The notes below the pieces were generated by a model. That model was not told the origin of the DNA, ran no database searches, and was given only the letters and a program-made list of their open reading frames with translations. 6,226 bases of DNA from Roseimaritima sp. (GTDB taxonomy: Bacteria > Planctomycetota > Planctomycetia > Pirellulales > Pirellulaceae), in assembly GCA_007124075.1 (NCBI GenBank), contig SLFV01000094.1, forward strand, positions 1 to 6,226, given 5' to 3'. Below, piece after piece: positions 1-6,226 of the stretch. The position numbers and the translations under genes were made by a program. Every line of letters starts with the position of its first letter. Position 1 is the first letter of the stretch.

Positions 1-514
1 ACTGTTCGTCAAAATCGATGAACGTGGCGATCGTCATGAGGAACAGCAATACCGCATGTCCCCAAAACATCCGTTCGAACCACTGTGCGTTTACCGCCTC
101 TGCGGCTAGTCCAGATATTGGTTCGGGCAGTAGTGAACCGGTGGGGACCTGGTGCCAATATAACCAAGGCAGCGCGAACGTCGTGAAAATTTCCAGGCAC
201 ATGGGCCGAAGCCAGAATGGGCACCGCGGACGCCAGTCGCTTGGCACCTCGTATCCCATTTGCTCCAGACGCAGACGTGCGGCCTGATGTTGCGATGGGC
301 TTTCCTCGCCGCGAAACCACCAGCCAACAATCGGCAACCGTGTCCACAGAGATCGCTGCGTTACGCCAGCGGGCAACGGTGACCAGGGACTGGCACTGGA
401 CTTGAAGTAGGCCAATCGTTCAATTGCCCAATTCGCCAAGCTTCCCAGCAACAGCCCGAACAGGGCCAGGATGCCTAGACGTGCGGCAAGCGGTAAATCA
501 ATCCAGACAGCCAT
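1..514 (-). CDS. Prepilin peptidase (type IV leader peptidase, A24 family), 5' part only
   Basis: This reading frame starts at ATG 514-512 and stays open for 171 codons to the left edge, so the C-terminal part and stop lie outside the window. The family is an integral inner-membrane aspartic protease (PilD type) that removes leader peptides from type IV pilins and type II secretion pseudopilins; many members also N-methylate them. Seen here: a first hydrophobic segment at residues 12-30 ending in GSLAN (24-28), matching the family's N-terminal G-x-x-x-N motif; RLPIVGW (59-65), matching the conserved loop after it; hydrophobic segments at about 101-123 and 150-166; and FIDFDEQ (165-171), where the first catalytic aspartate of the family is expected. 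The second catalytic motif, GxGD, would lie beyond the edge. The paired CxxC motifs of proteobacterial PilD are absent; only C98 and C106 occur in the loop region. A weak GGGA lies about 7 bases before the ATG. It follows the 545-1834 gene by 30 bases, so cotranscription is likely. Confidence 0.85.
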   Translation of the reverse strand, partial: MAVWIDLPLAARLGILALFGLLLGSLANWAIERLAYFKSSASPWSPLPAGVTQRSLWTRLPIVGWWFRGEESPSQHQAARLRLEQMGYEVPSDWRPRCPFWLRPMCLEIFTTFALPWLYWHQVPTGSLLPEPISGLAAEAVNAQWFERMFWGHAVLLFLMTIATFIDFDEQ

Positions 515-544
515 CGCGTTCCCATACGTGGAAATAACGAAGGT

Positions 545-1834
545 TCAATTCTGAACCTGTACTGCAGAGGGTAAATGGTTGCCGATGTACTGCATAGCCG
601 TTTGCCGTGCGATGGTACGTTGGTGTTCATTTTCAAAGCCCATGCTGTGCTCGCGATAGATGGTCAGTGGATCGGCTTCCAAGTCTTCAAATCCGATTTT
701 GCGAGGGTCAACACCCTCCAGGGTCAGTAGCATCGCCAGCGCAACATCACCCACTTGTGTTTGTACCCGCTTCCGCGTTGTGGCGATGATTTGCCATACC
801 TGAGCTGGCCTGGAATCTTGTACCCAATCGGGTAATGTCTTTCTTGCTGTCTCGGGTTGCAAGCGGGTCAAGACTGCCAAGGCTAAGGCAACATTACCTG
901 CGGAATGGGCGTGGCTTGGATCCAAGGCCGCTTTGGCAAGCCGGACCGCTTGGAGTTTGCATTCCCACTGCAAGGCAATCTGCAGGGAGGCCCGCTGAAC
1001 CCCAGCGTTTAGCTCCCGATCTAAAAACTCAGCAACGAACAGACGCAGCGGCGCGGCGTGTGGGCCGGTCCGCAGCACGACCGCCGCACGGGTGTTGCAC
1101 AACCCGCTGCGGATTCGTTGCACATACCACGGGTTACCGCAATCTTCGGGTAAAGCCGCCCAGTTCAGCAGTAGCAGGCCCCAAGTCGCGGGATCACCGT
1201 CACGCACATGCGCGGCGTGGACGGGATGATTTAAAATTTCCTGAAAGAAGCTTTCGCCGTTTCCTTGGGGCACTGGTGTTTGGAATCGTTCACACAGCAG
1301 CCTCCGGTACCTCGATGCCATCGCGACGAACAATGCTCGCGAGGCCTCCGTATCACCGACGCACCCCTGATAGATTTGCCATCCGGGAAGTGAATACGTA
1401 TGCCCTGACTGGGACGCCCGATGCATCCGCAGCAGTTCCGCGTCAAACTGATCGCTCAGTCCCCTCCGCAACAACTTGCTGGCGTTTTTACGAATTTCTA
1501 AATCTGGTAGCCCCAAGCTGGCCTGCAAGGCGGGCCGCGCCGCTGGCCCAGCCTGTTCCAATTCCAAAATCGCTCGTTGACGCTCGGCATATTTTGGCGA
1601 ACCAAGTTGCAGGATCCAGTGCCACAGTGCGTGCTCTGCAAGGCTACCCCGCGATGCTTCAGTTACAGCGAGGCTGAGGGGTTGGAGTCCTTCGCTGCTG
1701 ACGGCTGGGGGCAACGAAAAGCTATGCAGGTGAATCACAAGGAAGGCCAGAAAAATAAGAGCCCGTGACAACGATTCGTTAGCAAATGGGCGATTCGGCA
1801 CGACGTCACTCACTGGGAAAGCAATATTTTTCAA
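545..1834 (-). CDS. Secreted HEAT-like repeat protein of planctomycete type, function unknown
   Basis: No enzymatic function is recognised. The product is about 429 residues. Residues 24-47 form a signal-peptide-like stretch: arginine 24, a hydrophobic core (ALIFLAFLVI), then a small-residue region (PPAVSS), so export is likely. Residues 78-125 read as a HEAT-like unit (LGSPKYAERQRAILELE, then GPAARPALQ, then LEIRKNASKLLRR), a helix-pair scaffold for protein contacts. The segment LPGWQIYQGCVGD...ASRALFVAM (149-172) and the C-terminal part around GFEDL (381-385) resemble a family of HEAT-containing hypothetical proteins I associate with planctomycetes. The rest looks alpha-helical. The start is uncertain: the frame opens after TGA 1852-1850 and has no ATG before residue 137. 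The first candidate is TTG 1834-1832; GTG at 1813-1811 or 1801-1799 would give a more normal signal-peptide n-region. No Shine-Dalgarno is clear at any of them. It ends with TGA 547-545, just before the prepilin peptidase gene in the same frame. Confidence 0.75.
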   Translation of the reverse strand: MKNIAFPVSDVVPNRPFANESLSRALIFLAFLVIHLHSFSLPPAVSSEGLQPLSLAVTEASRGSLAEHALWHWILQLGSPKYAERQRAILELEQAGPAARPALQASLGLPDLEIRKNASKLLRRGLSDQFDAELLRMHRASQSGHTYSLPGWQIYQGCVGDTEASRALFVAMASRYRRLLCERFQTPVPQGNGESFFQEILNHPVHAAHVRDGDPATWGLLLLNWAALPEDCGNPWYVQRIRSGLCNTRAAVVLRTGPHAAPLRLFVAEFLDRELNAGVQRASLQIALQWECKLQAVRLAKAALDPSHAHSAGNVALALAVLTRLQPETARKTLPDWVQDSRPAQVWQIIATTRKRVQTQVGDVALAMLLTLEGVDPRKIGFEDLEADPLTIYREHSMGFENEHQRTIARQTAMQYIGNHLPSAVQVQN

Positions 1835-2003
1835 GGATGCAACGCGCGATCAAGTTCTCTTCGCTTTCCCTGCTTCGCGAGGCCAGGTAAAGTCAAACCA
1901 AAAGCAACGTTATTGATCTCGTCTTGCCAAGACACCATCCAGGGAGGCTGCTGGGCAGAAAACGGACAGCCGCAATTCCCCTGGACCATCGTACGTTGGA
2001 CTC

Positions 2004-2020
2004 CGGTGAAAAAAACACCG
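2004..2020. repeat. Short inverted repeat with A7 loop
   Basis: CGGTG at 2004-2008 and CACCG at 2016-2020 are perfect reverse complements around seven A residues (2009-2015). The stem is only 5 bp, so it may be chance. It lies about 170 bases upstream of the minus-strand HEAT-like gene. No U-tract follows on either strand, so it is not an intrinsic terminator. Confidence 0.25.
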
Positions 2021-2074
2021 ATCAGCTTGATAGACCGTTACAAAGTCGTGATCCTGACCGCAGAACCGTCCAGT

Positions 2075-2149
2075 TGTAGCAGTTAGGTAAAGCTTATGGC
2101 TGGCTTGTCGGGCCAGTGCTTGTTGCGGACCGCTACACGCTGCTGTAGC
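2075..2149. repeat. Three copies of TGTAGC in two orientations
   Basis: TGTAGC lies at 2075-2080 and again at 2144-2149 (both followed by A), and its reverse complement GCTACA lies at 2132-2137. The last two form a perfect 6-bp inverted repeat with a 6-base spacer (CGCTGC). GCTACA could pair with either TGTAGC copy but not both. It could be a protein-binding site or an RNA hairpin; nothing shows which, and chance is possible for 6-mers. Confidence 0.3.
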
Positions 2150-2210
2150 ATAAAAAGTCGAAGGGTGTGGGACAGCTAAAAATTAGAGTTGGTCCGAAGT
2201 GCAGTTCGCC

Positions 2211-2246
2211 AGAATTCCCCGAGTGACAGGAATTCTTGCGAATTCC
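2211..2246. repeat. Overlapping inverted repeats built on GAATTCC (possible operator)
   Basis: Three GAATTC cores occur within 36 bases (2212-2217, 2230-2235, 2240-2245). AGAATTCC (2211-2218) is the exact reverse complement of GGAATTCT (2229-2236), an 8-bp inverted repeat with a 10-base spacer. The middle copy GGAATTC (2229-2235) is also the exact reverse complement of GAATTCC (2240-2246), with a 4-base spacer TTGC. The middle arm can thus pair with either neighbour. The position, about 225 bases before the start of the large heme-protein gene and 380 before the minus gene, suits a regulator-binding site, but no regulator can be named. Confidence 0.4.
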
Positions 2247-2414
2247 ACTACCCTAATGTTGATCGTTAACAGACCACGAGTCGCGGTGCCGCAGTGGGTG
2301 TCGCAACGAAAGCTTCCTGCCTATTTCGCTATTGATTTGGACGTTGCTGAATGCCTGACGGCCAGTGAATTTCCCATTCTGTTTGTAGGTGCGCATTGTT
2401 CGTGACGCTTTATC

Positions 2415-2430
2415 GCGACGAACGCGTCGT
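2415..2430 (+). promoter_or_regulatory. Small GC-rich hairpin in the probable 5' leader
   Basis: CGACG (2416-2420) and CGTCG (2425-2429) are perfect complements around a 4-base loop AACG; G2415 and T2430 add a G-U pair in RNA. The hairpin ends 39 bases before the start codon at 2470, too far to cover it. Between them the sequence is pyrimidine-rich (2446-2469) with no Shine-Dalgarno. It may lie in the leader of the transcript if transcription starts upstream; the transcription start is not known. Confidence 0.3.
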
Positions 2431-2469
2431 ACCGACAACCCCGTGCTTCCTTTCCACTTTTGATTTTCC

Positions 2470-5400
2470 ATGAGCTCAAGATCTGCTTTTCCTGCCTGCT
2501 GCCATCGCAAATGGATCGTGTTTTGCTGGCTGTTTTTCAGTGCCGCGTCTATTGAATCGTTGGTCGCTCAGTCGACGCCGTTGGAGCTTACACAGGGTAC
2601 GAAAGTCGCGTTTGTCGGCAATTCCCTGGCCGAACGAATGAACCTCTTTGGTCACTTCGAGACCCGCTGGCATTTACGGCATCCCGAGTGGGAAACGCGA
2701 ATTCGGAATTTTGGTTGGCCCGCTGATGAAGTCGGGATGCAGCAGCGTCCCAACAGTTACACCACCATTGACGATCCGTTGAAAGTGTTTGAACCTGAGG
2801 TCTTCCTGTGCTTCTTCGGCTTCAATGAATCTTGGGTGGGTGCAGAGCCAGACCAGGTTGAAAACTTTGTGGATCAGTATCGCCAATATATCACCCAAAC
2901 GGCTGCGAAATACGGTCAGGGTGGGACCGCAAGTTTTATTTTGGTCAGCCCGATAGCGTTCGAGGCGATTGGCAATCCGCTGCTTCCGGATGCCGATGCA
3001 CGCAACGCTGCGTTGCGTCGGTATCGTGACGCGATCGAACGCTTGGCACAGAAGGATGGCCATCGGTTCATCGACTTATTTATACCAACGCTCCAATTGT
3101 TCACTGCGCGGACCGACTTGCAGTTCACGATCAATGGCGTTCACCTCAACGAAGCGGGGGATCGTGAGGTTGCGAAGATAATGGAAACGGCTTTGTGGGG
3201 TCAGGAATCGACTGTGTTGACGGAGGATCAGCGGTATCACCAAGTGCGGCATTGGGTCAACGACAAATCGTGGCTGCACCAGCAGGACTATCGAATGCTC
3301 AATGGTTGGTACGTCTACGGTGGCAGGCGGACATTCGATACCGAAACCTTTCCGGCGGAGTATCGCAAAATTCGCAATATGGTTGAGGTCCGAGATCGCT
3401 ACCTGTGGGACCTTTGTGCTGGACGCGATGTCCCGGCCGAGCCAGATGATTCCGAAACGGGTGACGTTGTTGTTCCCCCGACAATGTTTGGCACTCGTGA
3501 TCAAAATTTTCGTCGCTATCGAGAGCCGGAGGAATTGGTTTATCCGTCACCCGAAGAGTCGATTGCGATGATGAAGGTGCCCGAGGGGTTTCGTGTGGAG
3601 TTGTTTGCCTCCGAGCGGGAATTCCCGGAACTGGCCAATCCGAATCAAATTTCTTTCGATTCCAAAGGTCGGCTATGGGTCTCGTGCATGGCCAACTATC
3701 CGCAGTGGCAACCAGGTGCGAAACGTCCGAATGATCGATTGTTAATCTTGGAAGACACCACCGGCGACGGAAGGGCGGACAGGTGTACCACATTCTACGA
3801 CAAGCTGATTTGCCCAACCGGGTTTGAGTTTTGGAATGGGGGCGTTTTGGTGGTGGACGAACCACGGATTTTGTTCCTGCGAGATACCACGGGGGATGAC
3901 CATGCGGACGAGGTGGTCCACCTGATCGACGGTATCGCGACCGATGATACGCACCACACGATGGGGGCTTGGGAGTTTTCTCACGGTGGTCAATTGCACA
4001 TGCTCGAAGGAATCGCTTTGTCGACGACGATGGAAACCCCGTGGGGCCCGTTTCGCAATAAGAACACCGGCGGCGGTTACATCTTCGATCCCCAGGCGTG
4101 GACGTTTCGTCATTATCGTACTCCGGGTTACGGCAATCCGTGGTGCCTGGTCTTTGATCGCTGGAACAATGGTATCGTCGGCGATGGTACCAATGCCCAG
4201 CAACACTGGCTTAATCCGCTTGCTGGGGCGGATGTTGATCAGCGCAAAACGTTGCGTCCGATTTTTAATAACGAGGGTATGCGCCCTGCTGTCGGAAACG
4301 AATTCCTGTATTCGCGTCATTTTCCCGACGAAGTCCAAGGTCAATTCATCTATGCCTGCGTGATTAACATGCACGGGCTACCGCGATTCAATGTGCGTGA
4401 TGAACCCGGAACCGCCGGATTCACGGGGGAGCGTGTTGAGGACCTTCTATCGTCGACCGATATGATTTTCCGTCCTGTGGATCCCAAAATTGGGCCTGAC
4501 GGAGCACTTTGGTTTGGTGATTGGTGTAACGCGTTGATCGGCCACATGCAGTATTCACAACGTGATCCCAATCGTGATCAGGAGCATGGTCGGATTTATC
4601 GTTTGGTTTACCCATCCAAGCCGTTGCTGACGCCGATCGATTTTTCGCAAATGAATGCGACCCAATTACTAGAACATTTGGATGTGCATGAACTGCGCGA
4701 ACGATATCGAATTCGTCAGACGCTGCGAGATCGTCCCAAAGCGGAGGTTTTCGCCGCCGTGGAGAAGTGGATTGCGGATACGGAGGATCCGTTACGTCTG
4801 TGCGAAGCCATGTGGATTCAGGAAAGCTTTCGAGATGTGCAGCCCGAACTGCTGGAAAGAATCATGCGGTCCCGCGAATTTCGCGCGCGAGCTGCGGCGG
4901 TCGGCACGATCATTAACGAAATCGATCGCTTGGGAAATCTGGAGCACTTCCTGGTGACCGCTGTCAACGATCCGGAACCACGAGTCCGGTTGGAGGCGGT
5001 GCGTGCGGCCAGTCTATGGGACTCCGACAAGGCGCTGGAATTGGCATTAGCCGCAACGGACCATCCTCTGGATTACTGGATCGAATATACTTTGGAACAC
5101 ACGCTACATGCTTTGAAACCACGATGGTCGGACCCCCAACAGCGCGAGGCACTTTTGGTCTCCAGCACGGATTTGGCCAAGGCTTATCTGGATCGCCACG
5201 AACGGGCAACGGGCCCCGGTGGTGAGGCCGTAAAACCATTGGAGGAGGCCGAAAACGTGGATGCCTCGCCTGAGACGCGGAGTAACGCGATCCGGCAGTT
5301 GGCCGCGATGAAGGGTGGGCAGGGGCGTCGTGGTGAAGCAGTCTTCAAACAGGTCTGCTCGTCATGCCACCAAATCGGAGATCTTGGCAAAAAGTTCGGT

Positions 5401-6222
5401 CCAGACCTATCAGACGTCGGGCAGCGGATGAGTGTGGAGGAAATCATCCGATCCATCATTTTGCCGAATGACGAGATCTCCAAGGGCTACGAAACGGAAA
5501 TGGTTTTGACCTTCGATGGAGAAACATTCAACGGGTTCATTCTGGAAGAAACCGAGGATCTGGTCGCCTTGGGTGCTGCCGATGGTAAACGAATTGAAAT
5601 TGAAAAGGACAATATTGAAATTCGTAAGCCCATGAAGGTTAGTTCGATGCCTGAGGGGCTGGCGAACACGATCGCCCCCATTGAATTTCTGGATTTGGTC
5701 GCTTACCTCAAGGACCAGAAAGATATTCGCACGGTCTCAAAGGACGGATGGGTATGGCTGCAGCACAAGAATCCACCCGAGCTACGGAAGCACGCTGGCA
5801 CCGTGGAAGTATCACGCGAAGCCGCTGTTCGTTTGGGACGAAAGTTTGGCAATCGCGATTGGAATGCGGAGGTTCATATGCTGCTGTCCGATCAGCCGCG
5901 ATCCGCGTTTGATTTCGCCTTCCATTCGGACCACGATGCCAACCAGCCCTATGTTACAATCCGCCTGCCCGAGTCACGGAGGGTCAAACATATTTGGCTC
6001 CGCAACCGTGGCAGTTCGCAATTCCATAGCCGCGCCGAGGGATTAACCGTATGGGTCAGCAGTGACGACAAGGACTATCGAAAAGTCTGGTCGGCTGCAA
6101 AACCGGCTGCTGAATACATGGTGGACCTGGACGAGCCAACAGCTTTGCGTTTCATTCGCGTTGGTCTTGATCGCAAGGGAACATTCCACCTGCATCAGGC
6201 GGCGGTTTACGCGGAACCGTAG
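2470..6222 (+). CDS. PVC-type heme-binding CxxCH protein: SGNH domain, dehydrogenase-like propeller, HEAT-like region, c-type heme, discoidin-like C-terminus
   Basis: This is a complete exported 1250-residue protein. In-frame TGA 2461-2463 makes ATG 2470 the first possible start. Domains in order: signal peptide 1-34 (core WIVFCWLFF, likely cleavage after VAQ); SGNH/GDSL-hydrolase-like domain about 38-245 (GNSL 50-53, GFNES 117-121, NGVHL 222-226); conserved linker with NGWYVYGGR (278-286); dehydrogenase-like beta-propeller about 360-715 matching the PVC family known as TIGR02604 (two Asp-rich loops at 429 and 472, DDTHHT 492-497, IGPDGALWFGDW 674-685); HEAT-like helical region about 730-905; c-type heme domain about 950-1085 of the TIGR02603 kind, with CSSCH (963-967) and a candidate axial methionine M1060 in SMPEGL; and a discoidin (F5/8C)-like domain about 1105-1250 (GLTVWVSSDDKDYRKVW 1191-1207). 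By family it is a periplasmic oxidoreductase passing electrons through the heme; the substrate is unknown. SGNH Ser52, Asn119 and His225 are present, but the usual Asp of DxxH is Asn222. No Shine-Dalgarno precedes the ATG. Confidence 0.93.
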   Translation: MSSRSAFPACCHRKWIVFCWLFFSAASIESLVAQSTPLELTQGTKVAFVGNSLAERMNLFGHFETRWHLRHPEWETRIRNFGWPADEVGMQQRPNSYTTIDDPLKVFEPEVFLCFFGFNESWVGAEPDQVENFVDQYRQYITQTAAKYGQGGTASFILVSPIAFEAIGNPLLPDADARNAALRRYRDAIERLAQKDGHRFIDLFIPTLQLFTARTDLQFTINGVHLNEAGDREVAKIMETALWGQESTVLTEDQRYHQVRHWVNDKSWLHQQDYRMLNGWYVYGGRRTFDTETFPAEYRKIRNMVEVRDRYLWDLCAGRDVPAEPDDSETGDVVVPPTMFGTRDQNFRRYREPEELVYPSPEESIAMMKVPEGFRVELFASEREFPELANPNQISFDSKGRLWVSCMANYPQWQPGAKRPNDRLLILEDTTGDGRADRCTTFYDKLICPTGFEFWNGGVLVVDEPRILFLRDTTGDDHADEVVHLIDGIATDDTHHTMGAWEFSHGGQLHMLEGIALSTTMETPWGPFRNKNTGGGYIFDPQAWTFRHYRTPGYGNPWCLVFDRWNNGIVGDGTNAQQHWLNPLAGADVDQRKTLRPIFNNEGMRPAVGNEFLYSRHFPDEVQGQFIYACVINMHGLPRFNVRDEPGTAGFTGERVEDLLSSTDMIFRPVDPKIGPDGALWFGDWCNALIGHMQYSQRDPNRDQEHGRIYRLVYPSKPLLTPIDFSQMNATQLLEHLDVHELRERYRIRQTLRDRPKAEVFAAVEKWIADTEDPLRLCEAMWIQESFRDVQPELLERIMRSREFRARAAAVGTIINEIDRLGNLEHFLVTAVNDPEPRVRLEAVRAASLWDSDKALELALAATDHPLDYWIEYTLEHTLHALKPRWSDPQQREALLVSSTDLAKAYLDRHERATGPGGEAVKPLEEAENVDASPETRSNAIRQLAAMKGGQGRRGEAVFKQVCSSCHQIGDLGKKFGPDLSDVGQRMSVEEIIRSIILPNDEISKGYETEMVLTFDGETFNGFILEETEDLVALGAADGKRIEIEKDNIEIRKPMKVSSMPEGLANTIAPIEFLDLVAYLKDQKDIRTVSKDGWVWLQHKNPPELRKHAGTVEVSREAAVRLGRKFGNRDWNAEVHMLLSDQPRSAFDFAFHSDHDANQPYVTIRLPESRRVKHIWLRNRGSSQFHSRAEGLTVWVSSDDKDYRKVWSAAKPAAEYMVDLDEPTALRFIRVGLDRKGTFHLHQAAVYAEP

Positions 6223-6226
6223 CCCT

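Larger units (their letters stand above)
1835..2469. other. Divergent intergenic region without a credible gene
   Basis: These 635 bases separate two genes that point away from each other, so both promoters should lie here. No protein-coding frame is convincing: the longest plus frame (GTG at 2199 to 2405, 68 codons) has no Shine-Dalgarno and no recognisable domain. I found no well-spaced pair of sigma-70 boxes and no sigma-54 -24/-12 pair that I would defend. What stands out are short inverted repeats, listed separately (2004-2020, 2075-2149, 2211-2246, 2415-2430). There is no tRNA-like or riboswitch-like fold I can name. Confidence 0.6.

Noticed and set aside
9..347. A 112-codon minus-strand frame in the left end
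   Set aside because: It lies out of frame within the prepilin peptidase gene, whose own frame shows the conserved motifs; this one shows none.
835..1677. A 280-codon open frame on the plus strand, antisense to the HEAT-like gene
   Set aside because: Its translation is rich in Arg, Ser and Pro with no recognisable domain, while the opposite strand encodes a signal peptide and a HEAT-like unit. It is a shadow frame.
1921..1933. Small palindrome GTCTT-GCC-AAGAC
   Set aside because: The stem is 5 bp with a 3-base loop, has no U-tract, and is isolated; it is expected by chance in 600 bases.
2100..2116. A TGGC...GC pattern that resembles a sigma-54 promoter, with a 5-bp inverted repeat CTGGC/GCCAG
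   Set aside because: The spacing between the GG and GC elements is wrong for sigma-54, and the inverted repeat is short enough to be chance.
2199..2405. A 68-codon plus-strand frame in the intergenic region starting with GTG
   Set aside because: There is no ribosome-binding site or recognisable domain, and it overlaps the inverted repeats; such a length is expected by chance.
3616..3627. A 12-bp perfect palindrome CGGGAATTCCCG, sharing the GAATTCC core of the intergenic repeats
   Set aside because: It is inside the coding sequence at residues 383-386 and is explained by the codons for Arg-Glu-Phe-Pro; there is no reason to call it a regulator site without other copies at promoters.

Overview
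This window most likely comes from a planctomycete of the Pirellula/Rhodopirellula type. The main reason is the large plus-strand protein. It joins an SGNH-hydrolase-like domain, a 'putative membrane-bound dehydrogenase' beta-propeller, a helical HEAT-like region and a CxxCH c-type heme domain, an architecture that is a hallmark of the Planctomycetes/Verrucomicrobia (PVC) group. The other two genes fit: a secreted HEAT-like protein of a planctomycete type, and a prepilin peptidase with the planctomycete-style FIDFDEQ motif. None of the three starts has a strong Shine-Dalgarno sequence, which is also common in this phylum. The assignment rests on remembered family features, not on a database search.

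Layout. Positions 514 down to 1 (minus strand) hold the first 171 codons of a prepilin (type IV leader) peptidase that runs off the left edge. Positions 1834 to 545 (minus strand) hold a secreted protein of about 429 residues with an N-terminal HEAT-like unit; it ends 30 bases before the peptidase start, so the two probably form one transcript. Positions 1835-2469 are a divergent intergenic region of 635 bases with no credible gene. It does hold two sets of short repeats in both orientations (TGTAGC-type and GAATTCC-type) and two other small hairpins, all of unknown function. Positions 2470-6222 (plus strand) hold the 1250-residue multidomain heme protein, complete from signal peptide to stop codon, four bases before the window ends.

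How they fit together. All three products are expected at or beyond the cytoplasmic membrane. The peptidase processes and methylates type IV pilin-like or type II secretion pseudopilin precursors. The heme protein is probably a periplasmic oxidoreductase-like enzyme whose substrate cannot be read from sequence; its C-terminal discoidin-like domain suggests carbohydrate or surface binding. Nothing shows a functional link between the minus-strand pair and the divergent heme gene beyond a shared intergenic region. I see no mobile element, CRISPR array, tRNA or rRNA. The window looks like ordinary planctomycete chromosome; the points most worth checking are the fused architecture and degenerate SGNH site of the large protein, the overlapping inverted repeats, and the non-ATG start and same-frame stop/start junction of the minus-strand pair.
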